From an uncultured Anderseniella sp. (GTDB lineage Bacteria > Pseudomonadota > Alphaproteobacteria > Rhizobiales > Aestuariivirgaceae): DNA of 64,000 nt. The notes under the pieces are model-generated. The model saw only the letters and a list, made by a program, of their open reading frames with translations, was not told the origin of the DNA and ran no database searches. Below are positions 17,423 to 25,640 of the stretch, piece by piece. Every line of letters begins with the position of its first letter. Within the stretch, counting starts at the first letter, position 1. The stretch spans positions 434,001 to 498,000 of the forward strand of contig CANKYU010000003.1 of the NCBI GenBank assembly GCA_947488295.1, in the 5' to 3' direction. The position numbers and the translations under genes are program-made.

Positions 17423-18787
17423 ATGTCTGAGTACGATTACGATCTCTTCGTCATTGGCGGCGGGTCCGGCGGCGTTCGTGCCGCCCGCATTGCGGCCACC
17501 CACGGTGCCCGGGTCGGCATCGCGGAGGAATACCGCTATGGCGGCACCTGCGTCATCCGGGGTTGCGTGCCGAAGAAACTCTTCGTCTATGCCAGCCATT
17601 TTGCCGAAAGCTTTGAAGATGCCGTCGGCTTCGGCTGGTCCACGAAAAAGGTTGCTTTTGACTGGTGGACCCTGATTTCCAACAAGGACAGGGAGATCGA
17701 CAGGCTCAACAAGATCTATATCTCCAATCTTGAAAAGGCAGGCGTCGAACTGTTCAACTCGCGCGCTGAATTGCGCGATCCCCATTCGGTGTTTCTGGTC
17801 AACGAGCAGCGCCACGTGACGGCAAAATACATCCTGATCGCGACCGGCGGCACTGTGAAAATTGATGAACAACTGCCCGGTATCGAACACGTGATAACGT
17901 CGAACGAGGCGTTTCACCTTGAAGCCTTGCCCGAGCGCATCGTGATTGCCGGTGGCGGTTACATCGCGGTGGAGTTCGCCGGCATTTTTGCGGGCCTCGG
18001 CGTTGACACGACCCTTTTGTATCGTGGCGACAAGATCCTGCGCGGGTTTGACGACGATGTTCGCGATCACCTGACCGTGGAGATGAAAAAGAAGGGCATT
18101 GACGTTGTCACCGGACAGGTTTTCACCAAGATCGAGAAAGATGGCGACGTGCTGAAGGGGACGCTGACCAATGGCGATGTCCTGGAAGCCGGGCAGATCA
18201 TGTTCGCGATAGGCCGGGCACCCTATACTCAGGGTCTGGGGCTTGAACATGCCGGTGTCGAGACCAAGGCGAACGGTGCCATCAAGGTCGATGAGTACTC
18301 GAAAACCAATGTCGATCACATCTATGCTGTAGGCGACGTGACAGACCGCGTGGCGCTGACCCCGGTCGCCATACGCGAAGGCCATGCCGTGGCCGATAAT
18401 CTGTTCAATGGCAAGGATATCGCGATGGATCACTCACTGATCCCGACGGCGGTTTTCTCGCAGCCGGAAATTGGCACCGTCGGCCTGACCGAAGCCGAGG
18501 CGCGCGAGAAGTTCGGCGATGTGGACATCTACAAATCCACTTTCCGCCCGATGAAACACACCTTGTCGGGCCGCGATGAAAGAATGCTGATGAAGCTGAT
18601 CGTCGAGCCGAAATCCGACAAGGTCGTGGGCTGCCATATCATGGGACCTGACGCGGGCGAAATGGCGCAACTGCTGGGCATTTCAGTCAAGATGGGCGCA
18701 ACCAAGGCGGACTTTGATTCCACCATGGCAGTGCACCCGACGGCGTCGGAAGAACTGGTGACCATGCGCACCAAGTGGAGCGGGTAA
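17423..18787 (+). CDS. gor: Glutathione-disulfide reductase
   Basis: 454 aa FAD-dependent reductase of oxidised glutathione using NADPH. FAD-binding GGGSGG is at residues 12-17, the redox-active disulfide is Cys43/Cys48 in GTCVIRGCVPKK, and the NAD(P)-binding GGGYIAVEFAG lies mid-protein. The C-terminal HPTASEE carries the catalytic histidine that completes the active site of the partner subunit. The CVIRGC spacing is the form usual in Alphaproteobacteria. The start at ATG 17423 follows the rpiA stop; an earlier in-frame start inside rpiA would only add unrelated residues. Confidence 0.95.
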   Translation: MSEYDYDLFVIGGGSGGVRAARIAATHGARVGIAEEYRYGGTCVIRGCVPKKLFVYASHFAESFEDAVGFGWSTKKVAFDWWTLISNKDREIDRLNKIYISNLEKAGVELFNSRAELRDPHSVFLVNEQRHVTAKYILIATGGTVKIDEQLPGIEHVITSNEAFHLEALPERIVIAGGGYIAVEFAGIFAGLGVDTTLLYRGDKILRGFDDDVRDHLTVEMKKKGIDVVTGQVFTKIEKDGDVLKGTLTNGDVLEAGQIMFAIGRAPYTQGLGLEHAGVETKANGAIKVDEYSKTNVDHIYAVGDVTDRVALTPVAIREGHAVADNLFNGKDIAMDHSLIPTAVFSQPEIGTVGLTEAEAREKFGDVDIYKSTFRPMKHTLSGRDERMLMKLIVEPKSDKVVGCHIMGPDAGEMAQLLGISVKMGATKADFDSTMAVHPTASEELVTMRTKWSG

Positions 18788-18798
18788 CGCCGTGCGCG

Positions 18799-19080
18799 TT
18801 ATTTAAGCAGGCGATCACCCTGCTGGTCGATGATCTGCTTTGCCTTGATGATGGAAAACCGTGCGGCCTCTTCGTCTGAGGTGAACGTATCAGCCCGGAT
18901 AAAGTCGTGCGATGGTCCGTCCGGGTCGCCTTCCTTGCGAATGCTGCCGGCGATGTTGTAGGTGCCGCTGGCGCCTTTCGGCTTGGGTTCGATCACATAC
19001 CCCTTATAGGTTTCTGTGTCGAAGGCGGGGGTCGGCTTATCGCCGCCGCCACCGAACAATTTCGAGAAAAATCCGCTCAT
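18799..19080 (-). CDS. HlyU-family protein
   Basis: 93 aa small protein matching the HlyU family by its layout: MSGFFSKLFGGG N-terminus, then YKGYVIEPKPKG, an EGDPDGP turn, and FIRADTFTSDEEA followed by KAKQIIDQQGD near the end. The family name comes from Vibrio HlyU, but these alphaproteobacterial proteins lack the ArsR winged helix of that regulator, so a transcription-factor role is doubtful. It converges on gor with an 11-bp gap. Function unknown. Confidence 0.75.
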   Translation of the reverse strand: MSGFFSKLFGGGGDKPTPAFDTETYKGYVIEPKPKGASGTYNIAGSIRKEGDPDGPSHDFIRADTFTSDEEAARFSIIKAKQIIDQQGDRLLK

Positions 19081-19147
19081 GGCCTAGTGTCCTTTAATTC
19101 TCTATAGCATCAAACGACTGTGCCTGTCTGCGAAGTTTGAAGTGGCG

Positions 19148-19510
19148 TTACTTCACCGATTTGGCGGTGATGAGGTGGTAGGTGATGACCGCGGCAATGG
19201 CATAGACGAGATTAAATCCAAGCACCATTGACCAGGGAGCGCCCACACCAAAAATCAATTTGGCGATGACTGATGCTGCCACCGTTAGCCAAAGGACACC
19301 GGAGATGAAAAACCAAAGTCTGTCAAACAGGCGGGACAGGAACGGAAGCGCCAGACACAATGCGATAGCGACGATGTAGCGCCCTGGTACCAGGGCAAGA
19401 GCCAGACGGTCAGGTGAGACAGCAATCGCCACCGCAGCCGCATTGAACAGCGTCCCCGAAACCGCCGCCACAACAACAGCAACCAAAACGCGTGTGCTGA
19501 ACATCTCCAT
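19148..19510 (-). CDS. Small integral membrane protein, hypothetical
   Basis: 120 aa with four hydrophobic helices (about residues 5-27, 35-55, 62-84 and 90-112) and almost no soluble part. No family recognised. ATG 19510 is supported by CGGAGAA eight bases upstream; a longer reading from further upstream adds a non-hydrophobic region without a ribosome site. It is transcribed away from the SSS symporter gene, with 317 bp between them. Confidence 0.7.
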   Translation of the reverse strand: MEMFSTRVLVAVVVAAVSGTLFNAAAVAIAVSPDRLALALVPGRYIVAIALCLALPFLSRLFDRLWFFISGVLWLTVAASVIAKLIFGVGAPWSMVLGFNLVYAIAAVITYHLITAKSVK

Positions 19511-19827
19511 AATAACATTCTCCGTTCTGTTCTGGACCAGACTGACTTTGGGTTCTGGATATGGGTGAAAAGTGTTCGTACTCAGGGCGGCCAGGCTTTT
19601 TGCCGGCGGACTTTGAAAATGGATATGTATCCGGGAACTCTCAGATAGCCTCTCCGGCTGGCCGAAAACGGCCGCACAATCGGCTGCCGACGGAGATCGG
19701 GGCTGGCGACTGAAAACCTGCAGTCCCGGCATTCACGAACAGATGATCCAAATGTGTGTTGTGCAGCACTTGGGATCGGGCAATGTGCGAGTTCTGTTTC
19801 CATGCTCGTTCCAGGATCTGTGAGCCA
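19511..19827. other. 317-bp divergent intergenic region
   Basis: No gene is supported here. A short stem-loop GGCCG-AAAA-CGGCC is at 19660-19673. The region must hold the promoters for the small membrane protein and the symporter, but no -35/-10 pair stands out. Confidence 0.3.
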
Positions 19828-21207
19828 ATGATGACGCCACTGCTGCTGACACTGTGTGTCCTTGCTGTAATTTCGTTTCTGCTGACCCCGCGCCAGCGGA
19901 CGGTTGACGGGTTTTATGCCGGGCAAAGTGCCGACGGTTCTGCTCCGTCAATGGTCACGCTGGTGTTCTCTCAGGTGACCACCTGGATTTTTGCCCGCTC
20001 GCTGCTCACCGCAGCCATTCTCGGATTTTACTACGGCATTGGCGGCGCGCTCGCCTACACGGCTTACTACCTGTCGTTTTTCACCGGCGCCGTCATCGTC
20101 GACCAGATCCGCTTCCGGCACGGCTTCAGTTCCGTCCAGGCGTTCCTGGCAGACCGTTTCGGATCGTCAGGCACGACCGCGTACAACCTGGTTGTCGCCT
20201 TGCGCCTGCTGTCGGAAGTGTTCGCCAACCTGATCGTGATCGGTACGCTGTTCGGGGCGGAAGGTTCTTCTCTTTATCTGCTGGCGGCAAGTGCTGCAGC
20301 CGTGTTCACACTCGGTTACTCCATGCTCGGCGGCCTTCAGTCGTCCCTGCGCACCGATGTCTTCCAGATGAGTGTGTTTCTGGTCATGCTGGCAGTGCTG
20401 GTGTTCGCGCTTGTTGGTGCGCCCGGCTGGTCGATTTCTCTGATCGGAGATACCGCAAGACCGGTTTCGGATCCGGGCTGGATATTGCTGATGGTCGCCA
20501 TGCTGCAGGTGATTTCCTATCCCATGCATGACCCGGTGATGATGGATCGTGGCTTCCTTGCCGACCGCCGGACCACCTGGAAATCCTTCCTGCATGCCGG
20601 CTGGTTGTCGATGAGCTGCATTTTCCTGTTTGCACTGCTGGGCGTCTATGCCGGCACGCAGGCAGGCGACGGCGAGGCCATGCTGGCCGTATTGACCCGT
20701 ACCCTGGGCGAGACCACCATGCTGATACTCAATCTGGCACTCATCGTGTCGGCGGTCTCCACGCTCGATTCAACCCTGTCGAGTGCGTCGAAGCTCGCCA
20801 TCAAGGACATGGGGCTGGCAGCACCCACACTGTTCAACGGACGCATCGCCATGCTGGTGTTCATGCTCGGAGGCCTGGCCTTCCTGCTGCTGGATACCAA
20901 GGAACTCTATGCGGCGGTGGCCATTTCAGGTACGGCCTCCATGTTCCTGACACCGGTGATCGTGTTCTGCATCATCGGCGGCAGGCGGGTGTCGTTATGG
21001 GCTTTCCACGTTGCCTTCGCTGCGGCCATGTCGGGTGCCGTACTGTACTATCTGGAAACCAGCAATCTCGGTTTCATGACGCAAGTCCTCGGCATCGAGC
21101 ACAAGTATACCAAGCTGCTGGTGATCTGTGTTTCTGTACTGACGGTCGGCAACGGGGCTTTCGCCCTTGCCTTGAAACCGAAAGGTGCTGTTGCCCACAC
21201 GGGCTGA
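19828..21207 (+). CDS. Sodium:solute symporter family (SSS) transporter
   Basis: About 459 aa with 12-13 predicted helices. Family features include RQRTVDGFYAG near the N-terminus, SQVTTWIFARSLL, the SSVQAFLADRFG helix-5 region, and LIVSAVSTLDSTLSSASKL, the SSS sodium-site helix with its Ser/Thr residues. The start is set at the ATG-ATG pair (19828), with an AGGAT about 12 bases upstream. It converges on the amidinohydrolase gene with only five bases between stop codons, so a shared substrate (a guanidino compound or a nitrogen source) is possible but not shown. Confidence 0.85.
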   Translation: MMTPLLLTLCVLAVISFLLTPRQRTVDGFYAGQSADGSAPSMVTLVFSQVTTWIFARSLLTAAILGFYYGIGGALAYTAYYLSFFTGAVIVDQIRFRHGFSSVQAFLADRFGSSGTTAYNLVVALRLLSEVFANLIVIGTLFGAEGSSLYLLAASAAAVFTLGYSMLGGLQSSLRTDVFQMSVFLVMLAVLVFALVGAPGWSISLIGDTARPVSDPGWILLMVAMLQVISYPMHDPVMMDRGFLADRRTTWKSFLHAGWLSMSCIFLFALLGVYAGTQAGDGEAMLAVLTRTLGETTMLILNLALIVSAVSTLDSTLSSASKLAIKDMGLAAPTLFNGRIAMLVFMLGGLAFLLLDTKELYAAVAISGTASMFLTPVIVFCIIGGRRVSLWAFHVAFAAAMSGAVLYYLETSNLGFMTQVLGIEHKYTKLLVICVSVLTVGNGAFALALKPKGAVAHTG

Positions 21208-21212
21208 TGCCG

Positions 21213-22220
21213 CTAGAGGCTGTCGCGTTCCAGCGGTGTGGTTGAACAGTGAATGCCACCGCCGTTCAGTTGCATCTTGTCATATTGCACCGGGATGATC
21301 TCGACACCGGCCTGCTGTATTGCATCCAGGGTGCGGTTGCTGGCGCCGTCGCCCATGATGTAGCGTCCAGGTGCCACTGCAAGTCCGTTGATGATCCAGC
21401 CATTGTCGGCGGGCGTGATCTCGATGGTTCGAATTTTCAACTCCGTCAGGCGCTCCAGAAACCAGAACGGCAGTTGCGTCGGGTCAACCAGCGCCAGGTC
21501 GTGGTCCACCATCACAAACGCACCGTCGATGTGGATCAGGTAGCCGCACAGATCAACTACGATCAGTTCCACTCCCTGACGCTTCAGCACGTCGTCCAGC
21601 TGGCTGATGGCCTCGTCATTAACCCGGATTGAACGGCCCACCACGGCGGTGTGCGGGTTGAGCCAGGCGAAGCTGCCGCCTTCCAGCATGCCGTTGGAAT
21701 GAATGGTGCGCAGGATCGGTATGCCGAGATTGGCCAGTGTTCTGGTGACCACCAGTTCCTCGCCCTGGCGGATGCGCGGCGCCATGCGGCACACGATGGC
21801 GCCGCCCTTGACCATGATGACCGGATCGCGCGTATAGCAGGACTTGAGTAAACGATCGGTTCCGCCGTCGAGGAAATGCACCTCGACACCTTCTGCGCGT
21901 AACGCATCCACCAGCCCGTCATGCTGGGCGCGCATGTCATCTGCCGGCGGTATTTCGTCCGACTGCCAGTACCAGCCTTCTTCGAGGTCGCCGAAGGTGC
22001 CGGTTTCCTCAAGCTTCTTGGTTGGGTCAACCATGCCCAGTTCGGGGCCGGGGCGGTGCATCAGGATGGAGCGGATCCTGCCGACATCATTGTCGACACC
22101 CCATTTGCGGCCCCAGTCCGCCAGCAGCCGGCGTTCGTCCTCGAACGGCGGTTCCGGCTCCGACCCGAACAGTTTGATCGTGGTCTGGTAAAGGTGTTCG
22201 GCGTGGGCAGAGGAGGCCAT
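21213..22220 (-). CDS. Amidinohydrolase of the arginine deiminase/dimethylargininase superfamily
   Basis: 335 aa guanidino-modifying enzyme. The catalytic Cys325 is in GGGIHCSTTPLERD, the His-x-Asp pair is His230/Asp232 in HIDGAF, and Glu180 sits in MLEGGSFAW, together the superfamily active site. Reactions in this group include arginine or dimethylarginine hydrolysis and amidino transfer; with a Cys-His-Glu site and no special acceptor domain, hydrolysis is the likely reaction. It follows the DUF1989 gene by 19 bp on the same strand, forming a two-gene operon. Confidence 0.85.
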   Translation of the reverse strand: MASSAHAEHLYQTTIKLFGSEPEPPFEDERRLLADWGRKWGVDNDVGRIRSILMHRPGPELGMVDPTKKLEETGTFGDLEEGWYWQSDEIPPADDMRAQHDGLVDALRAEGVEVHFLDGGTDRLLKSCYTRDPVIMVKGGAIVCRMAPRIRQGEELVVTRTLANLGIPILRTIHSNGMLEGGSFAWLNPHTAVVGRSIRVNDEAISQLDDVLKRQGVELIVVDLCGYLIHIDGAFVMVDHDLALVDPTQLPFWFLERLTELKIRTIEITPADNGWIINGLAVAPGRYIMGDGASNRTLDAIQQAGVEIIPVQYDKMQLNGGGIHCSTTPLERDSL

Positions 22221-22239
22221 GGTTTAGCGTCCGTTGATG

Positions 22240-22833
22240 TTAGTCCAGAATCTCGAAATGCGCCTCGGTTGGCGATTGTGAGTTGATGTCGAGAATGTCC
22301 TGCGGGCAGCATGACATCACCGCGATCACATCGATCTCGGCCCGCAAAATCACATAGTCGCCGGGTTTGGACAGGGCAGGGTCGAATGACAGGGACCCGT
22401 CCTGTTGCCAGGGGATGTTCATGAACAGGTTGATCGAACCCGGTGTGAACGGAACCGTAAAGCCAAGCTCGGCAAGGGCGGCGTGCATGTTGTCCTTGCA
22501 GTTGTCGTGGTAGTCGTTGCAACCCAACAGGCCATAACGTTCATTGTCGCACGGGGCCATCAGCGTGTCGTGGCGGCCCGGCGATGTGTCCTCGGTCAGC
22601 GTCATCAGCGCCCGCCGGCGGTTTGAGTACAGCGCATCACCGGTTTGCGGATAAAGGTGCTTCCAGGTCGCGCGGCACTGTTCCATGCCGGTGAACTCGG
22701 TCAGGTGGCCGGCCACGAACGCCCAGAAGTCGACGACCTGTGTGCCGTGGGTGTTGATTATCTTGATGGCCTGGCCCTTGTTGACAAAAGCCGCCTTGCC
22801 GCGCCGGGCGGGAACTGTGTGCAGTGTGGTCAT
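22240..22833 (-). CDS. DUF1989 (urea carboxylase-associated) family protein
   Basis: 197 aa. The family core is clear: KIINTHGTQVVDFWAF, the YSNRRRALMTL segment, LLGCNDYHDNCKDN, PFTPGSINLFMNIPW and the ending VMSCCPQDIL. Some family members form carboxyguanidine deiminase in guanidine use; others accompany amidinohydrolases as here. ATG 22833 is chosen because the tandem copies of its 5' end at 23795 and 24733 begin at the same codon and diverge upstream as intergenic DNA. First gene of an operon with the amidinohydrolase. Its promoter region is shared with the divergent membrane-protein gene and has been duplicated twice. Confidence 0.87.
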   Translation of the reverse strand: MTTLHTVPARRGKAAFVNKGQAIKIINTHGTQVVDFWAFVAGHLTEFTGMEQCRATWKHLYPQTGDALYSNRRRALMTLTEDTSPGRHDTLMAPCDNERYGLLGCNDYHDNCKDNMHAALAELGFTVPFTPGSINLFMNIPWQQDGSLSFDPALSKPGDYVILRAEIDVIAVMSCCPQDILDINSQSPTEAHFEILD

Positions 22834-22935
22834 GAATGGTCTCGTTGCTACTCGCTGTTGAATGTCTGGAACCTTCACTCCGGCGAAGAAACGGGTCAAG
22901 GTAAAGTTCGTACAAAAATGATTCGTGGGGCGGGC

Positions 22936-23703
22936 ATGGATTTTCAACGCGGCATGTGGGCTGAGGCCTGGGTACAGACTGTCAATGCGCGCAAATTCGC
23001 GGCACTTGCGGTTTTCGGCGACATGGCACTTCGGATGTCAGCGGAATGGTTTGCGGTTCACGACTCGGTTGTGTTCCTGGTTGCCGGGACGTTTGCATCA
23101 ACACTTTTGTGGGCTTACCTGGCCTATGCCGTTCACGCACAAATCTTGTTGCCCCATGACCGCAGTTCGGGAACCTCCAACGCGAGAGTGTTTGGATTTG
23201 CCCTGCGCTCTGCCGGTATCGGCCTTGCCATGGGACTTGCAGTCCTGGGAGTTATGCTTGTCGTCGCATTGATGATGTTTCTTTTCGTAAGGACCCAGCC
23301 TCACCCGGCGGTGGAGGTGATTGTGTTCCTGGTGGGCGCTGCTGTCGTATTCACCGTGTTCGTCCGGTTAGGCACTTTGTTGCCTGCCTATGTGGCAAAC
23401 AGAGTAGGCGGTGTCGACGCTGCCATCAAACGTGGCAGGATGCAGTTCCGCTGGATTTCAGGAAGACTGTTGGCTGGTCCGTGTCTGCTCTTTGTCTTGT
23501 CCGCCGCACTCTATTCGCAGCTGCCGAGCCCGGCAGATGACTATAGTTTGTTCTGGAGTAAGGAAGGAGTTTTCCTGCCGGTTAATGTTCTCGGACATTT
23601 GTTGTTCAACGTGGTTCAGGCGTTTGCGACCGCGCTCACCGCCGTCATCCTGTCGCGCGCCTTCCTCCGCGCCGAAGGCATGCCTGAGACAACCACCGCT
23701 TAA
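22936..23703 (+). CDS. Tandem membrane-protein paralog 1, unknown function
   Basis: 255 aa with about six hydrophobic helices. It begins with MDFQRGMWAEAWVQ, a short amphipathic lead shared with both paralogs. Conserved landmarks are LLWAYLAYAVHAQILLP, RVFGFALRS, LGTLLPAYVANR, an arginine/lysine-rich loop (DAAIKRGRMQF) followed by ISGRLLAGP, and the C-terminal VQAFATALTAVILSRAFLR. Between the landmarks the sequence differs strongly from the other copies. No enzyme motif is visible. ATG 22936 is 102 bp from the divergent DUF1989 start. Longest of the three. A membrane-adaptor or small transporter role is guesswork. Confidence 0.8.
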   Translation: MDFQRGMWAEAWVQTVNARKFAALAVFGDMALRMSAEWFAVHDSVVFLVAGTFASTLLWAYLAYAVHAQILLPHDRSSGTSNARVFGFALRSAGIGLAMGLAVLGVMLVVALMMFLFVRTQPHPAVEVIVFLVGAAVVFTVFVRLGTLLPAYVANRVGGVDAAIKRGRMQFRWISGRLLAGPCLLFVLSAALYSQLPSPADDYSLFWSKEGVFLPVNVLGHLLFNVVQAFATALTAVILSRAFLRAEGMPETTTA

Positions 23704-23795
23704 CCAATCTGCGCCTTGATGACCTAGGGTGCTTGTCCCGTGCTGACAAAAGCCGCTTTGTCCCGTCGTGCCGGAACTGCGCGGAGTGTGGTCAT
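23704..23795 (-). pseudogene. DUF1989 5'-end remnant, unit 2
   Basis: Reading from ATG 23795 gives MTTLRAVPARRDKAAFVSTG, then QAP and a TAG at 23724-23726; beyond the stop the similarity continues (VIKAQ) to the end of paralog 1. It closely matches the first codons of the intact DUF1989 gene (MTTLHTVPARRGKAAF) and is evidently a leftover of the tandem duplication. Confidence 0.85.
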
Positions 23796-23897
23796 GAGTA
23801 GTCTCGTTGCTGTGGGACTTGGGACGTCCCGGAGCTTCACTCCGGCGGTAAAACGGGCCAAGGTAAAGTTCGTGCAGAAACGATTCGTGGGGCGGGC

Positions 23898-24641
23898 ATG
23901 AATTTTCAACGCAACATGTGGGCTGAAGCCTGGGTACAGAGTATCGAGGCGCGGAGATTTGTAGCTCTTGCGGTTCTTGGTGAAACAGCGCTCCGGATTT
24001 CGGCGGATTGGTTTGAGCTCTCAGAGTCTTTTGTAGCCGGGCTCGCATTAGGGCTGGTATCGACGCTTTTGTGGGCCTATCTGGCGTATGCAGTTCATGC
24101 ACAAATTTTGCTTCCGGATAGTCGCAAATCGACGACGGCCAACACAAGAGTGTTTGGATTTGCCCTGCGCTCGTTCGGTATTGTGATGGTAGTTGGAACT
24201 GTTTTCGCCCTGGGGGCGTTCGTTCTAGTCCGGTTGGTCGGGGTATGGCCAGGCATTGGTGTTCTGCTTGCAGCCGCAGCGCTCGGATTTCCATTGTTCG
24301 TCTGGTTAGCGACGCTTTTGCCCGCCTATGTGGCAGGCAGAGCGCGCGGAGTAAGCGCTGCCGTTGAACGCGGCAAGGCGCACTTCGGTTGGATTGCAGG
24401 ACGGTTGTTGATTGGCCCAATTCTGTTTTTGGTTGGGTTCAGCACGCTCTATTCCATACTGTCGATACCGATTGATTCCATAGGCCCGTTCTGGAACGAA
24501 GAACGGGTTTTCCTGCCGATCAATTTTTTCGGTTTTTTTTCGTTCAGTATAATTCAGGCATTTGCGACCGTTCTCACTGCCGTCATACTGTCACGCGCCT
24601 TTCTGCGTGAAGAAGGCATGCCTGAGACAACCACCGCCTAG
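23898..24641 (+). CDS. Tandem membrane-protein paralog 2, unknown function
   Basis: 247 aa with about six hydrophobic helices. The N-terminus MNFQRNMWAEAWVQ and C-terminus IIQAFATVLTAVILSRAFLR then EGMPETTTA are nearly the same as in paralog 1, as are LLWAYLAYAVHAQILLP and RVFGFALRS. The central part (VGVWPGIGVLLAAAALGF) is not closely related to paralog 1. By eye about half of all positions agree with paralog 1. Preceded by a copy of the divergent promoter segment with GGTAAAGTTCGT. Probably expressed from its own promoter, since each unit carries one. Confidence 0.8.
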   Translation: MNFQRNMWAEAWVQSIEARRFVALAVLGETALRISADWFELSESFVAGLALGLVSTLLWAYLAYAVHAQILLPDSRKSTTANTRVFGFALRSFGIVMVVGTVFALGAFVLVRLVGVWPGIGVLLAAAALGFPLFVWLATLLPAYVAGRARGVSAAVERGKAHFGWIAGRLLIGPILFLVGFSTLYSILSIPIDSIGPFWNEERVFLPINFFGFFSFSIIQAFATVLTAVILSRAFLREEGMPETTTA

Positions 24642-24733
24642 CCGCCTCGCGCCTTGATGACCTTGGGTGCTTGTCCCGTGTTGACAAAAGCCACCTTGTC
24701 TCGTCGTGCCGGAACTGCGCGGAGTGTGGTCAT
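24638..24733 (-). pseudogene. DUF1989 5'-end remnant, unit 3
   Basis: Open for 31 codons from ATG 24733 (MTTLRAVPARRDKVAFVNTG, then QAPKVIKARGG) to a TAG at 24638-24640 that lies in the stop codon region of paralog 2. It is more like the unit 2 remnant than the intact gene. Whether the short reading frame is still translated is unknown; as a truncated copy it cannot encode a working DUF1989 domain. Confidence 0.82.
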
Positions 24734-24833
24734 GAATGACCTTGTTGCTGTCCGATGTTGAACATCGCGACCTTCACTCTGGCGATGAAATAGGCCAGGG
24801 TAAAATCCGTATAAAAACGATTCGGGGGCGGGC

Positions 24834-25571
24834 ATGGATTTTCAGCGCGGCATGTGGGCTGAAGCCTGGGTACAGGGTATCACTGCACGCCAATTCGTGG
24901 CACTTGCAGTGTTTGGCGTGCTGGCAATTCAGATTCTGAACGAGGGGTTCGGCAGCTCCGGAGTTTTTGGAACTCTCGCGTTGATGTTTTTGTGGTCTTG
25001 CCTAGCCTTCGCCGTTCACGTCCAGATACTGTTATCTCCTGAAAGCTACGCCGCTACGAATGGTCTCCTGATCGGCTTTGCGATCAGATCATTCGGTGTA
25101 GGTCTTCTGATGTTGGTTGCAAGCACCGTTTTGACGATCATTGTTGTACTTGTGTTCGGAACAGAACAGGCAAGAGTGTTTTTTGCCTACGCACCCGTCG
25201 CGTTTGTAATTCCGGGACTGCCTGTACTTGTGTGGCTGGGGACGATCTTGCCGGCTTTCATTGCGGGTAGAGCATGCGGCGTAGGGGCTGCTGTCAAACG
25301 AGGCAGGACGCAGTTCGGTTGGATTGCAGGTAGATTGATAGTTGGTCCCGGTGTGCTCCTGATCTTGTCATTTTTGCTCTTCTCGCTGTTGTTGATCCCG
25401 GTTGATTACAATGGCGCGTTTTGGAATGAAGAAGGGAGATTTCAGCCACTGGCTGTTTTTGCGTCGTTGATAAACTTCACAGTACAGGCATTTGCGGTCG
25501 TTCTCACTTCCGTCATCCTTTCGCGTGCCTTCCTCCGTGCCGAGGGCATGGCTGACGCTGCTGCTGCATAG
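24834..25571 (+). CDS. Tandem membrane-protein paralog 3, unknown function
   Basis: 245 aa with about six hydrophobic helices. It has the same lead MDFQRGMWAEAWVQ, the landmark FIAGRACGVGAAVKRGR then QFGWIAGRLIVGP, and the tail VQAFAVVLTSVILSRAFLR. The second helix region (FLWSCLAFAVHVQILL) and RSFGVGLLM have drifted more than in paralogs 1 and 2, and the last residues are EGMADAAAA rather than EGMPETTTA. The gene ends 69 bp before ileS, and no DUF1989 remnant follows it, marking the outer edge of the repeat. Confidence 0.8.
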   Translation: MDFQRGMWAEAWVQGITARQFVALAVFGVLAIQILNEGFGSSGVFGTLALMFLWSCLAFAVHVQILLSPESYAATNGLLIGFAIRSFGVGLLMLVASTVLTIIVVLVFGTEQARVFFAYAPVAFVIPGLPVLVWLGTILPAFIAGRACGVGAAVKRGRTQFGWIAGRLIVGPGVLLILSFLLFSLLLIPVDYNGAFWNEEGRFQPLAVFASLINFTVQAFAVVLTSVILSRAFLRAEGMADAAAA

Positions 25572-25640
25572 CCACCTTCCATCGCTTCGCGAACACTGCT
25601 AGAACGCGCGCGACGCTGCACTTCTGGAAGCATTTTGACC

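Larger units (their letters stand above)
22740..25571 (+). repeat. Tandem triplication: DUF1989 5' end + divergent promoter + membrane-protein gene
   Basis: Three direct repeat units of about 930-960 bp (roughly 22740-23703, 23704-24641, 24642-25571). Each has, in order, the first ~25-31 codons of a DUF1989 gene on the minus strand, a 100-102 bp intergenic segment, and a complete ~245-255 codon membrane-protein gene on the plus strand. The unit 1 DUF1989 part belongs to the intact gene; the other two are remnants. Start-to-start spacing of the paralogs is 962 and 936 bp. Confidence 0.9.

Noticed and set aside
17402..18433. 343-codon open frame on the minus strand
   Set aside because: Antisense to gor; no start signal and no recognisable protein.
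22740..25571. Repeat array considered as CRISPR or an integron cassette array
   Set aside because: Units are nearly 1 kb with full genes; no short regular repeats, spacers, integrase or attC-like sites.
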